Assembly: GCA_016196825.1 (NCBI GenBank)
Contig: JACPWY010000001.1
Coordinates: 62,001-126,000 of the forward strand
Reading direction: 5' to 3'
Length of the DNA: 64,000 nt
Source of the DNA: Deltaproteobacteria bacterium
GTDB taxonomy: Bacteria; Bdellovibrionota; FAC87; UBA2466
Shown: in pieces, positions 55,217 through 63,884 of the stretch
How positions within the stretch are numbered: position 1 is the first letter of the stretch
Layout: each line of letters opens with the position of its first letter
Program-made: the position numbers and the translations under genes
The notes under the pieces: model-generated
What the model was told of the DNA's origin: nothing
Seen by the model: the letters and a program-made list of their open reading frames with translations, nothing else
Databases searched by the model: none

Positions 55217-56295
55217 GGAAACAGTCCCAATCTTGAAATCAAAAGTAACAACATCCCCACTGAAACGCTCAGTACGAAGGCCGCGGGGAACGCCCCCGGA
55301 TCCCTTCCCCAGGCACACAGTGAAATCGCCCCCAAATAAAGAGGAGAAAACACGACCGTGGAATTTCGATGGGTCCCAGCGAACCAAAAACTAAGACTCA
55401 GCAAGATCAGAGTCAAGAAAATGGACCCTCCGCCCACTGACCAAGGAAAAACTCCCCCTGCGACCGGCCCGGCCAGAGGGCCTCCCCAGAGCACCGTGGC
55501 CCCAAAACTTCCCGAGAGAAGAAGCATCGACACCAGAGAAAATTTCCATGGCTGAAGAAACCAAAATCCTCCAAAGATCGCAAGAGTCGCACTCCCCAAA
55601 AGCGCGGGTTGCCCACTGAGAACGCACGCCACTCCAAGCGCCGCTCCCACAAACGGCAACAACACCTTCGGCCACGCCCAACGATCACACAAAAGACAGA
55701 AACACCAGGCCGCCACGGCGACGGTCATGAACATCGCCCCCCCAGTCCGCAGCGGCGTCACGAGGAGCACCCCCGAGAGTGCCAACGCCCAGCCCAGTCG
55801 CAGATCCACAGACCTCAACAGAATAAACGCCAAAAAAGGAATGAGAGTGGGAGGTCCGATAGGATTCAGCGCGATAGCCACCACTAAAAGCGCCGTCGCC
55901 ACGCCGAGATCCTGAAGCCAAGCCGGCACCCGAAAGTTCCGCCCAACCGCCGAATCCAAATTGATCGAACATCCATCAGCTTCGAGTAGAGCCCGTACAA
56001 CGCGGTCCGCCCTCGTCCCGTTGGCATCTCGCACCTCGTCTTTCTGCGGGGAATCCGGGATGGACTCCGAAAAGTAGAAACGAAAATCTTTCTCAGGCAC
56101 CGAGAGTTCTATGACCCGCTCCAGCCCTTGAAACCGCACAATAAAGAGCTTCCCCCCGCGGTGGTGGTCCACCGCCAAGGATGCGATCAACCGTTCAAGT
56201 GGTGCCGGCACCGCCTCTTGCCGCCGAGAAAGCTCCAGGCGTATCGCCCGCGCTCGGGAAAGAAGCAAGTGAAAGAGGGCGTGTTCCTGTTTCAT
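55195..56295 (-). CDS. Polytopic membrane protein with soluble N-terminal domain
   Basis: 366 residues. The first 125 are soluble (a small alpha/beta domain with VRFQGLERVIELSVPEKD), then eight to ten membrane helices follow from LGVATALLVVAIALNPIGP. No known transporter or polymerase signature was seen, but size and context suggest a flippase, polymerase or acyltransferase of a surface polymer. It is joined to the radical SAM gene by a four-base overlap. Confidence 0.75.
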   Translation of the reverse strand: MKQEHALFHLLLSRARAIRLELSRRQEAVPAPLERLIASLAVDHHRGGKLFIVRFQGLERVIELSVPEKDFRFYFSESIPDSPQKDEVRDANGTRADRVVRALLEADGCSINLDSAVGRNFRVPAWLQDLGVATALLVVAIALNPIGPPTLIPFLAFILLRSVDLRLGWALALSGVLLVTPLRTGGAMFMTVAVAAWCFCLLCDRWAWPKVLLPFVGAALGVACVLSGQPALLGSATLAIFGGFWFLQPWKFSLVSMLLLSGSFGATVLWGGPLAGPVAGGVFPWSVGGGSIFLTLILLSLSFWFAGTHRNSTVVFSPLYLGAISLCAWGRDPGAFPAAFVLSVSVGMLLLLISRLGLFPWKTDTI

Positions 56296-57461
56296 ACAGT
56301 CATCGCCTGGGCATTCGATCGCAAGCGCTCGGCGACCTCAAAGATCTGCGCCTCGGAATGCTTCTTCAGCATCCTGTCCTCATGGTTCATCCCGAAAAAG
56401 AGGGCCCGACTCAGAAGGGGTACCATGTAGCGCGAAGAGATCGAGATCTCAGGAAATGAACCGAAAAGACAACCGGGGCATTTCTGGGCAATGCCTTTCA
56501 CCTCCTGCCGCAAGGCTCGCGAACGGTAGACCTCAGGAAAATCTTTCTGGGCGGCCGAGACAAAGCTGTTCAATCGCCAATCACAGCAGACGGCCATCTG
56601 CGTGTTGGGAAGAATTGCAAAGTAGAGGTTGGGGCTATCGCACACACCCTCGTTGCGTCGTCGCCACTCGACCGGCTCGCCGCGTACGAGCCGCTTAATG
56701 TCCTCAAAGTAGGGGTCGGAATCGTAAACGTTGTGCCCCTCTCCCCGCAGACGCTTAACCTCCTCGAGGGTCGCATCCACGACGGGCCACATCTCCCGAG
56801 GAAATCGCAGATTCGGATCAAAAGTGCGAAAGCTCATTGGGTTGTCGTGCGGAGCCGTGTGGGCCGGCACGAGCGACACCCACCACCCGATCTCCGTCGC
56901 AAATCGAATCACATTCGGAATGTGAGTCACATTCCGCGGCGCGAGCACGCACCCAAACGCCGCGAAGGAATCCTGCGGAAATATCTCGTTCACCAGCGCA
57001 ATTGTGCGAATAGCGCGAGTCCACGAGTTGGCCACCCCTCCATTAATCGTGTCTTGCGCATCGGGCTCCAGAGAATCCAATGAAATCGAGATATCATTGG
57101 CCCCGGCCTTCACACACGCCTCAAGATTGGCCCTCGTCGCCAGGCCATTGGTCTGCAACCTCACGTGGATTCCATTGGAGGAAAAGGCCTTCACGATCTC
57201 CGGGAGATCCTTGCGACAAAAGGGCTCGCCCCCCGTCAGAAGAACAACGCTGACGCCGAGCTCAGCGAGATTCTCGGCGACCCGCCGCGCCTCGTCCGTC
57301 GTCGCCTCTCGCACATCAGCGTTGGAATAGATAACATTGCACTGCTCGCACGCGAGATTGCAGCGAGCGGTGACATAGTACTGAACGTAGATCGGTGAGT
57401 CCTTGGTGATGAGACTCCTCATCAGCCGAAGCTTCGTACTCGTTTTGAAAAATGTTCCCAC
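56292..57461 (-). CDS. Radical SAM protein with SPASM-like C-terminus
   Basis: 389 residues. The SAM-cluster motif is CNLACEQC (C34, C38, C41), with VVLLTGGEPF and the LQTNGLATRANLE, DISISLDSLEPDA strands. C-terminal cysteines (VCDSPN, MAVCCDWRL, CPGC) could bind an auxiliary cluster. It modifies a peptide, lipid or sugar in an unknown way. The start could also be the ATG 13 codons later. It lies three bases after the B12-binding radical SAM gene. Confidence 0.88.
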   Translation of the reverse strand: MGTFFKTSTKLRLMRSLITKDSPIYVQYYVTARCNLACEQCNVIYSNADVREATTDEARRVAENLAELGVSVVLLTGGEPFCRKDLPEIVKAFSSNGIHVRLQTNGLATRANLEACVKAGANDISISLDSLEPDAQDTINGGVANSWTRAIRTIALVNEIFPQDSFAAFGCVLAPRNVTHIPNVIRFATEIGWWVSLVPAHTAPHDNPMSFRTFDPNLRFPREMWPVVDATLEEVKRLRGEGHNVYDSDPYFEDIKRLVRGEPVEWRRRNEGVCDSPNLYFAILPNTQMAVCCDWRLNSFVSAAQKDFPEVYRSRALRQEVKGIAQKCPGCLFGSFPEISISSRYMVPLLSRALFFGMNHEDRMLKKHSEAQIFEVAERLRSNAQAMTV

Positions 57462-57464
57462 CTC

Positions 57465-59033
57465 TCACACGCTGGCTTGCAAGACGGGCCGCCGGTAGCT
57501 GTTGGTCTTTGCCTCAATCACCTTGTAGGTCGGCGTCACGTCCGGCTTTGTGCTGAGCGGCTCCCAGCGATCACGATAACCATACTCCTCGGTCTTCGTC
57601 TCCTCAGGCGCGGCCGCCAGGAAGAATCGAAATCGAATGGCGTAGTAGACATCGTAAAAGAATTCACCCGTCCGCAGCCCACGCCACACGCGACGGAGAA
57701 TATAATCCAGATTCAGGTAGTAGAGCTGCGTGTAAGCCTTTCGGTAATACTTCATGATGGTGTCCCACGACAGGCGCGGGTGATCGAAGAGAGCGGAGGC
57801 CTCGTTGTAGACGTTATATTCATCCCAATCGTAGGTCTTGATACGACTGCTCTTATGCAGCTCTGTAAACATCGGCGTGCCGGGAAACGGAACGGTGATG
57901 CCGAACTTCATGACATCCACCTTCGTTTTCTTGGCGTAATTGATCGTGTCCTGCATGGAGGCCTCGGTGTCGGAGGAGAGGCCCACCATGTACATCCCCC
58001 ACGTATCGAGCCCCGCCGCCCGGGCCTTGCTCACGGCCGTAATCCCCTGAGGCAACGTCGCGCGCCCGCCCTTGCCGAAGGCCTTGAGCACCTCTTCATT
58101 CCCACTCTCAAAACCGAAATGCACACGGTAACAACCAGCTCTCACCATCGCGTTGAAAAGCTCTTCGTTCGCGCTGTCGACGCGGATCCCGTTCGTGCAG
58201 GTCCACACGATCTTAAGCTTGCGTCGAATGATCGCCTCGCATACCTCAAGCGCCCAATCGTTGTTGCTCGTGAAAATATCGTCGGTGAGAAGGGCTTCGC
58301 GGTAACCCAATTTCTCGAGGTATTCCAGCTCATCAGCACACCGCTCAGGCGATTTCTTTCGGTACCCTAGTCCCATCGTGTTCTTGCTAGCACAAAAATC
58401 ACACTTGAAGACGCAGCCTCGCGAAAACTCAATCGTCGAAAGCGGTGGATTGCGAACCAAGATCTTCGTGAATTTCCGTTTATACTCATTGATCGGGTAG
58501 AGGTCCCAGGCCGGCATCGGCAGATCATCTAGGTATTCGACAAGAGCCCCAGGGGGGTTGCGGCAGATTCGCTCGCCCCGGCGCCAGTAGATTCCAGGAA
58601 TATGGGCGGGGTCTTTTCCATCCACGATATCAACGAAGTTACGGTCCCCTTCGCCGCTGATCACCACGTCCAAAACCGACTCCTGCATGGTCTCGATCGG
58701 AAGAGCGGAGGCATGCGCGCCGCCACCAATCGTCATGATTTGGGGTGAGATCTCCTTGACCAGAAACGAAATGTCCTTCATCTGATTCGCCAGCGGAGTG
58801 GTGGCGGTCACGCCCACAACGTCAGGGGACATGTCGCGAATCGTTTTGGACAGCTCGATCGGATTGTACGCGCGATAACTGAGATCCAAAATCGTGACAT
58901 CATGCCCTTTCTGGCGGGCAGCGCCTCCCAACGCGGCGAGCCCAAGAACCGGATAGACCGGGTTGGCAAAGCCAACATGGCTTGAGCCATAGGTCCGGAG
59001 ATAGGACGGATTGATCAGAAGAATTTTGGCCAT
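57465..59033 (-). CDS. B12-binding radical SAM enzyme
   Basis: 522 residues. The N-terminal cobalamin-binding Rossmann domain (about 1-135: PVYPVLGLAALGGAAR, GGGAHASALPIETM) precedes a radical SAM barrel with C207, C211 and C214 (SRGCVFKCDFCAS) and HFGFESGNEEVL. The C-terminal region carries YYRKAYTQLYYLN. Family members perform methylations or ring contractions of lipids, sugars and natural products. It is the first gene of the leftward operon; the substrate is unknown. Confidence 0.92.
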   Translation of the reverse strand: MAKILLINPSYLRTYGSSHVGFANPVYPVLGLAALGGAARQKGHDVTILDLSYRAYNPIELSKTIRDMSPDVVGVTATTPLANQMKDISFLVKEISPQIMTIGGGAHASALPIETMQESVLDVVISGEGDRNFVDIVDGKDPAHIPGIYWRRGERICRNPPGALVEYLDDLPMPAWDLYPINEYKRKFTKILVRNPPLSTIEFSRGCVFKCDFCASKNTMGLGYRKKSPERCADELEYLEKLGYREALLTDDIFTSNNDWALEVCEAIIRRKLKIVWTCTNGIRVDSANEELFNAMVRAGCYRVHFGFESGNEEVLKAFGKGGRATLPQGITAVSKARAAGLDTWGMYMVGLSSDTEASMQDTINYAKKTKVDVMKFGITVPFPGTPMFTELHKSSRIKTYDWDEYNVYNEASALFDHPRLSWDTIMKYYRKAYTQLYYLNLDYILRRVWRGLRTGEFFYDVYYAIRFRFFLAAAPEETKTEEYGYRDRWEPLSTKPDVTPTYKVIEAKTNSYRRPVLQASV

Positions 59034-59187
59034 AGAAAATCGATCTCTTCAGATACTATTTCAGTGGCCAACCCTGTCAATTTTTCAATATTTTTTTGCT
59101 TTGCGTTATCACCCCCCAATCTTTGACTCGCAAAAAACGCCGATGGTATGGTTTCCGCCTATTTCCAGCGGATAAGGAGACGAGCGA

Positions 59188-60888
59188 GTGTCGCAAATCC
59201 TGATCTTCGTAACCGGTGCGAGCGGCTTCCTCGGCCGCGTCCTGTGCCGTCGTCTCATTGACAATGGCTTCCGCGTACGCGCGTTGTCTCGGCAGGTGCT
59301 GTCGGAGGAGGCCGGCATGGAATGGGTCCAGGGCGACCTCGTAAAACCCGAGAGCTACCGCTCCGCTCTCGAAGGCTGCCGCGCCATCGTGCACCTGGGT
59401 GCGGACGGAAGTTTTGGGAACGGATCCCACTATGATCGGGTCAACACCCTCGCCACCCGTGATCTCTTAAAAAACGCAGAGAGCGTTCCCTCGCTAGAGC
59501 ACTTTGTCTTTGTCAGTACGATCGGCGCCATCGACCGAAGCCCGGGCGATGACTGCTCGGCTCCGCTCAACGAAACCACACTGGGTTACCCTTCGTCCGA
59601 CTATGGACGATCCAAACTCGCGGCCGAAGCGATCGTTCGCGCGTCCTCGCTCGCCACAACGATCTTGAGACCAGGGCTCGTCGTGGGTCGACAGATGAGA
59701 CAGGCCTCGCACGTCCGGGTCTTCGTAAGAATGGGACTCAGAGGTCACCCGCTGACCCATTTCGATCTTCCGGCGCGGTACTCGCTCATCCACATCGACG
59801 ATATGGCGTCAGCCTTCACGACGGTTCTTTTGCGCCCCGAAGCGTATGGCCAAACCTATTTTGTGGTTGGGGAGGCCTTAAGCCTCGGTAAGCTGTGGAG
59901 TTGGGTGCGAAACCGTCCCGCCCTCGCATCGCTCGGACCCCTTCGACGGTTCTTAATGGCCAAGGGGTTTATCCCCAACTTCGTCCGATCGTTACTGCCC
60001 TTCAAGGTGAAGAGCCTTGTCCTCGATACTCTGTGGGCGAGTAACGACAAACTTCGCGGTCTCGGTTGGAAATCCGCGGTTTCCGCCGAGAACATGGTGC
60101 GAGAGATCGTGGAGGATGAATCCCCGCGGATCATCTGGATCACCGGAGCGGCTTCGGGGCTGGGGCGTGCCATCGCGCTCGAAAGCGCCCGCGCCGGCCG
60201 GCTTCTCGTCCTCATCGATCGCCAGGACGAGGGGCTTGCGATCACGACGCGCCAATGCCGATCGCTCGGAGCTGAGGTTCAAGACATCACCTGTGATTTG
60301 GGGAGCGATGACATCAAAGCTCTGACGGCGCGCCTGAATCAGTTGGAAGAGTGCCCCGATCAGGTTTTCCTTGTCGCCGGATTCGGCGCCCGGGGCCGCA
60401 CAACCGAGATCAGTGAAGCGGCTCTGGTGGGAATGGTCCGGGTGAATCTAGAGGCGCGAGTGAGGCTCGCTCGCCTCGCGGCGATTCGGATGCTGAAGAG
60501 GGGGCGCGGACAGATTGTCATCGTCTCTTCATCCTCCGCCTTTCAGCCGCTTCCGATGATGGGGGTCTACGCCGCCACCAACGCCGCCCTATTGTCCTTT
60601 GGGGAGGCTCTGTCCGCTGAGCTCAAAAAATCGGGCGTCTCGGTCCTGACCGTTTGCCCCGGCGGCATGCGGACCTCCTTTCAGGAGCAGGCCGGCGTGA
60701 AGGTCCTGACAAATGATAAATTAGCCGACCCTCGATCGATTGCGCTCGCCATCTTGAAGGCGGCAAAGGCGCAAAAAAGAATTCTTGTCGTCGGCCCCCG
60801 CTCCCAATCGATGGCGCTGCTCTCCCGCCTTTTGCCGAGAAGTGTTCAGCTCGCGCTTTGGCACAGACTGATGGTGAATCTGCGATGA
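59188..60888 (+). CDS. NAD-dependent epimerase - short-chain dehydrogenase fusion
   Basis: 566 residues from a GTG (AAGGAG ahead). Two Rossmann enzymes in one chain. The first (about 1-305) is an extended SDR, with TGASGFLG at 9-16 and the catalytic Y139-K143 (YGRSK). The second (about 314-560) is a classical SDR, with TGAASGLG at 319-326 and SSSS at 447-450, but the catalytic Lys is replaced: Y461-A-A-T-N465. The two halves may act in sequence on a nucleotide- or lipid-linked sugar. It is divergent from the radical SAM genes. Confidence 0.9.
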   Translation: MSQILIFVTGASGFLGRVLCRRLIDNGFRVRALSRQVLSEEAGMEWVQGDLVKPESYRSALEGCRAIVHLGADGSFGNGSHYDRVNTLATRDLLKNAESVPSLEHFVFVSTIGAIDRSPGDDCSAPLNETTLGYPSSDYGRSKLAAEAIVRASSLATTILRPGLVVGRQMRQASHVRVFVRMGLRGHPLTHFDLPARYSLIHIDDMASAFTTVLLRPEAYGQTYFVVGEALSLGKLWSWVRNRPALASLGPLRRFLMAKGFIPNFVRSLLPFKVKSLVLDTLWASNDKLRGLGWKSAVSAENMVREIVEDESPRIIWITGAASGLGRAIALESARAGRLLVLIDRQDEGLAITTRQCRSLGAEVQDITCDLGSDDIKALTARLNQLEECPDQVFLVAGFGARGRTTEISEAALVGMVRVNLEARVRLARLAAIRMLKRGRGQIVIVSSSSAFQPLPMMGVYAATNAALLSFGEALSAELKKSGVSVLTVCPGGMRTSFQEQAGVKVLTNDKLADPRSIALAILKAAKAQKRILVVGPRSQSMALLSRLLPRSVQLALWHRLMVNLR

Positions 60889-61817
60889 CGGATCGGTGCC
60901 CCATCTGCAGCGGAAAAACCGAAACGGCTCCGGATTCCCCCTATCGCCGCTGCAGCCAATGTCGCCACGAGGTCCGCGAGCTCGATGAGCTCCAGAGCTA
61001 CATGATCAACGATGGGCCTCACAACTCCGGCCATCTGGGCGCGCTCGAGCGGTTTCAGGCGAAGGTCACCCGATCAAACTCGATGGAAAAAAAGCTGCTC
61101 GTCGACTTTGGCGCCTGCTTCGGCAAGTTTCTGAAGTCTGTGGAATCGGACTTCGAATCGACTGCGGGCGTGGAGATCACGCCCGAATGCGTCCGGTTCG
61201 CAAAAGACAATTTCGGAGTTTCGCTGGTCCAAGACATCGAGAGCGTTCCGGGAATCGTCTCCACCCTCACCTTCTGGCATTCGCTCGAGCACCTGCCCGT
61301 AACCGCCATCGACAAGGTAGGGCGATGGCTCGCCCAACACTCCGGCCCCCTCACACGCGTGATCATCTCCGTGCCCAACGCGGACTCATTCCAATACGCC
61401 TGGTTTCGGTCCCACTATGCCTATTGGGATCCCGAAAACCACATCCACCAATTCTCAAAGAAGTCGCTCACGACCCTCGGCGAGAAGCTCGGCCTTGTCT
61501 CCGAACGCGTAGTTCCCTCTCCGCTTTATTCCACCTTTGGCATGATCCAGGGACTCTTGAATCTGGTGAATCCGGTTCACAACTATTTCTATCTGAGGAT
61601 GAAACGTGGCCACAGTTTTTCCGAATCGGGCCGTATCACGCTTTTTTGGGACGCCTACAACGTGGCCCTCATTGGCCTCATCGCTCTTCCCGCCTTTCTG
61701 CTAGCCAGCCTAGACCGGCTCTTTCCCAAACGGGGCTCCGTGCTCACAATGGTTTTTAAGAAGAAGACCAACACAAGCCAAACACAGTTGAGTTGTGGTG
61801 GCGACGTTGGTCCATGA
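60885..61817 (+). CDS. SAM-dependent methyltransferase with N-terminal zinc ribbon
   Basis: 310 residues from the ATG at 60885, which overlaps the fusion gene's stop (ATGA). A zinc ribbon (C5-x2-C8 and C23-x2-C26) precedes a Methyltransf-23-type domain with KLLVDFGACFGKFLKSV and TLTFWHSLEHL. A C-terminal hydrophobic segment (NVALIGLIALPAFLLASL) may anchor it. Such proteins methylate sugars or glycolipids in surface polymer synthesis. Confidence 0.88.
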   Translation: MTDRCPICSGKTETAPDSPYRRCSQCRHEVRELDELQSYMINDGPHNSGHLGALERFQAKVTRSNSMEKKLLVDFGACFGKFLKSVESDFESTAGVEITPECVRFAKDNFGVSLVQDIESVPGIVSTLTFWHSLEHLPVTAIDKVGRWLAQHSGPLTRVIISVPNADSFQYAWFRSHYAYWDPENHIHQFSKKSLTTLGEKLGLVSERVVPSPLYSTFGMIQGLLNLVNPVHNYFYLRMKRGHSFSESGRITLFWDAYNVALIGLIALPAFLLASLDRLFPKRGSVLTMVFKKKTNTSQTQLSCGGDVGP

Positions 61818-61831
61818 CCTATACTAGTGGC

Positions 61832-62827
61832 ATGAACCAATCGATCATTTCATTCCTGGGTATTGGCACGATGGGCCGTGTGATGGCCGAAAACTTGTTG
61901 AAGAGCGGCTACAGACTGCACGTTTGGAATCGGACGAAAACAAAATGTCTCGATTTGGCAAAGCTTGGTGCCACCATCGAAGACTCCCCGGCCGTGGCGG
62001 CCCAGAAGGGCGACATCATCCTCTATTCCCTATCAGGAACGAGTGCCATTGACTCGGTCATCTTCGGAGCCAACGGCGTGCTTCAGGGCATCGGCCCCGA
62101 AAAGATCGCGGTGGATCTGAGCACAACATCCCCGTTACTCAGCAAGAAACAATTCGAAGCGTTCAAAGCGAAAGGAGCCCGCTTTCTGGATGCTTCGGTG
62201 TTCGGCAGCGTTCCGGAGGCCAAGGCAAGAGGGCTCTGGATCGTGGTGGGTGGTGAAAAGGAAGTCTTCGAAAAAGCAGCTTCGGTCTTCGAAGAGCTCT
62301 GTGAATCCTGGCACTATATGGGGGGGCCGGGAAGCGGGGCTGCCACAGGCCTAGTGGGTAGCCTCATCTTTTCCGTGCAACTCCAGGCCCTTTCCGAAGG
62401 GTTGACCTTGGCCAAATCGGCGGGGCTCGACCTCGATCAGGTCATCAAGATCATGAGCCTGCCCGATTTCCGCTCTCCGATGTTTGAAGCGATGGCACCC
62501 GGCCCGCTCAAAAGAAATTTTGAGCCGGTATTTTCCTTGAAAAGTCTGAGGAAGGATATTGATTACGTCATGCAGCTCGCCGACGAGAGAGATCTCCCCC
62601 TGCCGGCGACGTCGTTGGTGCGAGAACTCATCAAGGGGGCGGTCCGCCAGGGGTGGGCTGAAGAAAATGTCTCCGCCCTCACAAAAACCATGGAGCTACT
62701 CGCCGCGACCAATTTCTCGACGGGGTTAAACGCCGCTCCTAGCGTCGATTTCACCGACCCGATACAATTGAATGACCCCCTTAAAGGATCGCCACCTGAT
62801 TCCGCAAATTCAACCCTGGATAAATGA
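61832..62827 (+). CDS. Beta-hydroxyacid dehydrogenase family protein lacking the catalytic Lys
   Basis: 331 residues from the ATG at 61832; an ATG six codons upstream is also possible. The NADP-binding ISFLGIGTMGRVMAENLLKS and the substrate segment VDLSTTSPLL mark the 3-hydroxyisobutyrate dehydrogenase/imine reductase group. In the family motif (GxGxxxK) the Lys position is G173 and the following Asn position is S177. The enzyme is therefore probably atypical: possibly an imine-reductase-like activity. Its end overlaps the aminotransferase gene by 56 bases. Confidence 0.82.
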   Translation: MNQSIISFLGIGTMGRVMAENLLKSGYRLHVWNRTKTKCLDLAKLGATIEDSPAVAAQKGDIILYSLSGTSAIDSVIFGANGVLQGIGPEKIAVDLSTTSPLLSKKQFEAFKAKGARFLDASVFGSVPEAKARGLWIVVGGEKEVFEKAASVFEELCESWHYMGGPGSGAATGLVGSLIFSVQLQALSEGLTLAKSAGLDLDQVIKIMSLPDFRSPMFEAMAPGPLKRNFEPVFSLKSLRKDIDYVMQLADERDLPLPATSLVRELIKGAVRQGWAEENVSALTKTMELLAATNFSTGLNAAPSVDFTDPIQLNDPLKGSPPDSANSTLDK

Positions 62828-63884
62828 AGAGGAAGTCAGGCTCGTCTCCCAAGCGGTGCATTCTACCCTCGTCACCGAGGCGGAGTTCACAAGGAAGTTC
62901 GAGACCCAGATTGCGGGCCTGACCGGCGCCAAACACGCCATTGCTGTCTGTAACGGCACGGCCGCTCTGTATTGCGCGCTGAAGGCGCTGGGTATTGGCC
63001 CCGGCGACGAGGTGATCGTCCCCGATCTCACCTACGTTGCCACCGCAAATGCCGTGATCATGGCGGGAGCCGACCCAGTGTTCTGTGAAATTCGCAAAGA
63101 CACCTTCTGTATCGACTTGGAATGGGCGGAGCGGCTCATCACGCACCGAACCAAGGTTGTCATTCCCGTGCATCTTTACGGCCAGAGTGCCGACATGGAC
63201 CAGGTCTTGCGGTTTGCGAGGCATCACAACCTCAAGATCATCGAGGATGCGGCGCAAGCAGTTGGGGTCAGGTTCCAGGGGAAACATGTTGGGACCTTCG
63301 GCGAGCTCGGAATCATTTCATTCTACGGAAACAAAACCATCACCTGTGGCGAAGGCGGCGTCGTTCTCACGGAAGACGATGCACTCGCCACATCGGTGAG
63401 ACGCTTGAAAAACCATGGCCGAGACAAAAGGGGAACGTTTGTCCATGAGCACATTGGCTTTAACTTCTCGATAACTGAGATGCAGGCGGCACTCGGCGTG
63501 GCCCAGATGGGGAAGCTCGGCAGAATCATCCAGAGAAAACGCGAGATTCACGACCGATACTTGGAGGAACTCGCCGGCTTCGGTCAGTTAGAACCTTGCC
63601 AGGTCGACCCGCGGTGTAGCCCGGTATTTTGGTTCACGTCCTGCCTCTGCCAAGAATCTGAGCAGCTAGCCGAATTCTTGCTTGAAAACCAGGTCCAGAC
63701 TCGTCGATTCTTCCCGCCACTTCACCTCCAGCCCTGCTACGCCAACCATCCCGGCAAGAAGGAAAACACTTTTCCAGTAAGCGAGGAACTTTACCGGTGT
63801 GGCATCTCATTACCGTCCGCCTATCTTCTGACGGAGATCGAACAATCTCAGGTGATTGCGACGATCAAAAAATTCTTTCGATGA
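62772..63884 (+). CDS. DegT/DnrJ/EryC1 sugar aminotransferase
   Basis: 370 residues, PLP enzyme that aminates a nucleotide-linked keto-sugar. Features are CNGTAALYCALKALGIGPGDE, the PLP-pocket EDAAQAVGV (D159), the PLP lysine K188 in SFYGNKTITCGEGG and the KNHGRDKRGTF segment. The sequence resembles perosamine synthetases. Its neighbour is a GDP-mannose hydrolase, which supports a GDP-mannose-derived amino sugar such as GDP-perosamine. No better start is available, so the 56-base overlap with the upstream gene is probably real. Confidence 0.92.
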   Translation: MTPLKDRHLIPQIQPWINEEEVRLVSQAVHSTLVTEAEFTRKFETQIAGLTGAKHAIAVCNGTAALYCALKALGIGPGDEVIVPDLTYVATANAVIMAGADPVFCEIRKDTFCIDLEWAERLITHRTKVVIPVHLYGQSADMDQVLRFARHHNLKIIEDAAQAVGVRFQGKHVGTFGELGIISFYGNKTITCGEGGVVLTEDDALATSVRRLKNHGRDKRGTFVHEHIGFNFSITEMQAALGVAQMGKLGRIIQRKREIHDRYLEELAGFGQLEPCQVDPRCSPVFWFTSCLCQESEQLAEFLLENQVQTRRFFPPLHLQPCYANHPGKKENTFPVSEELYRCGISLPSAYLLTEIEQSQVIATIKKFFR

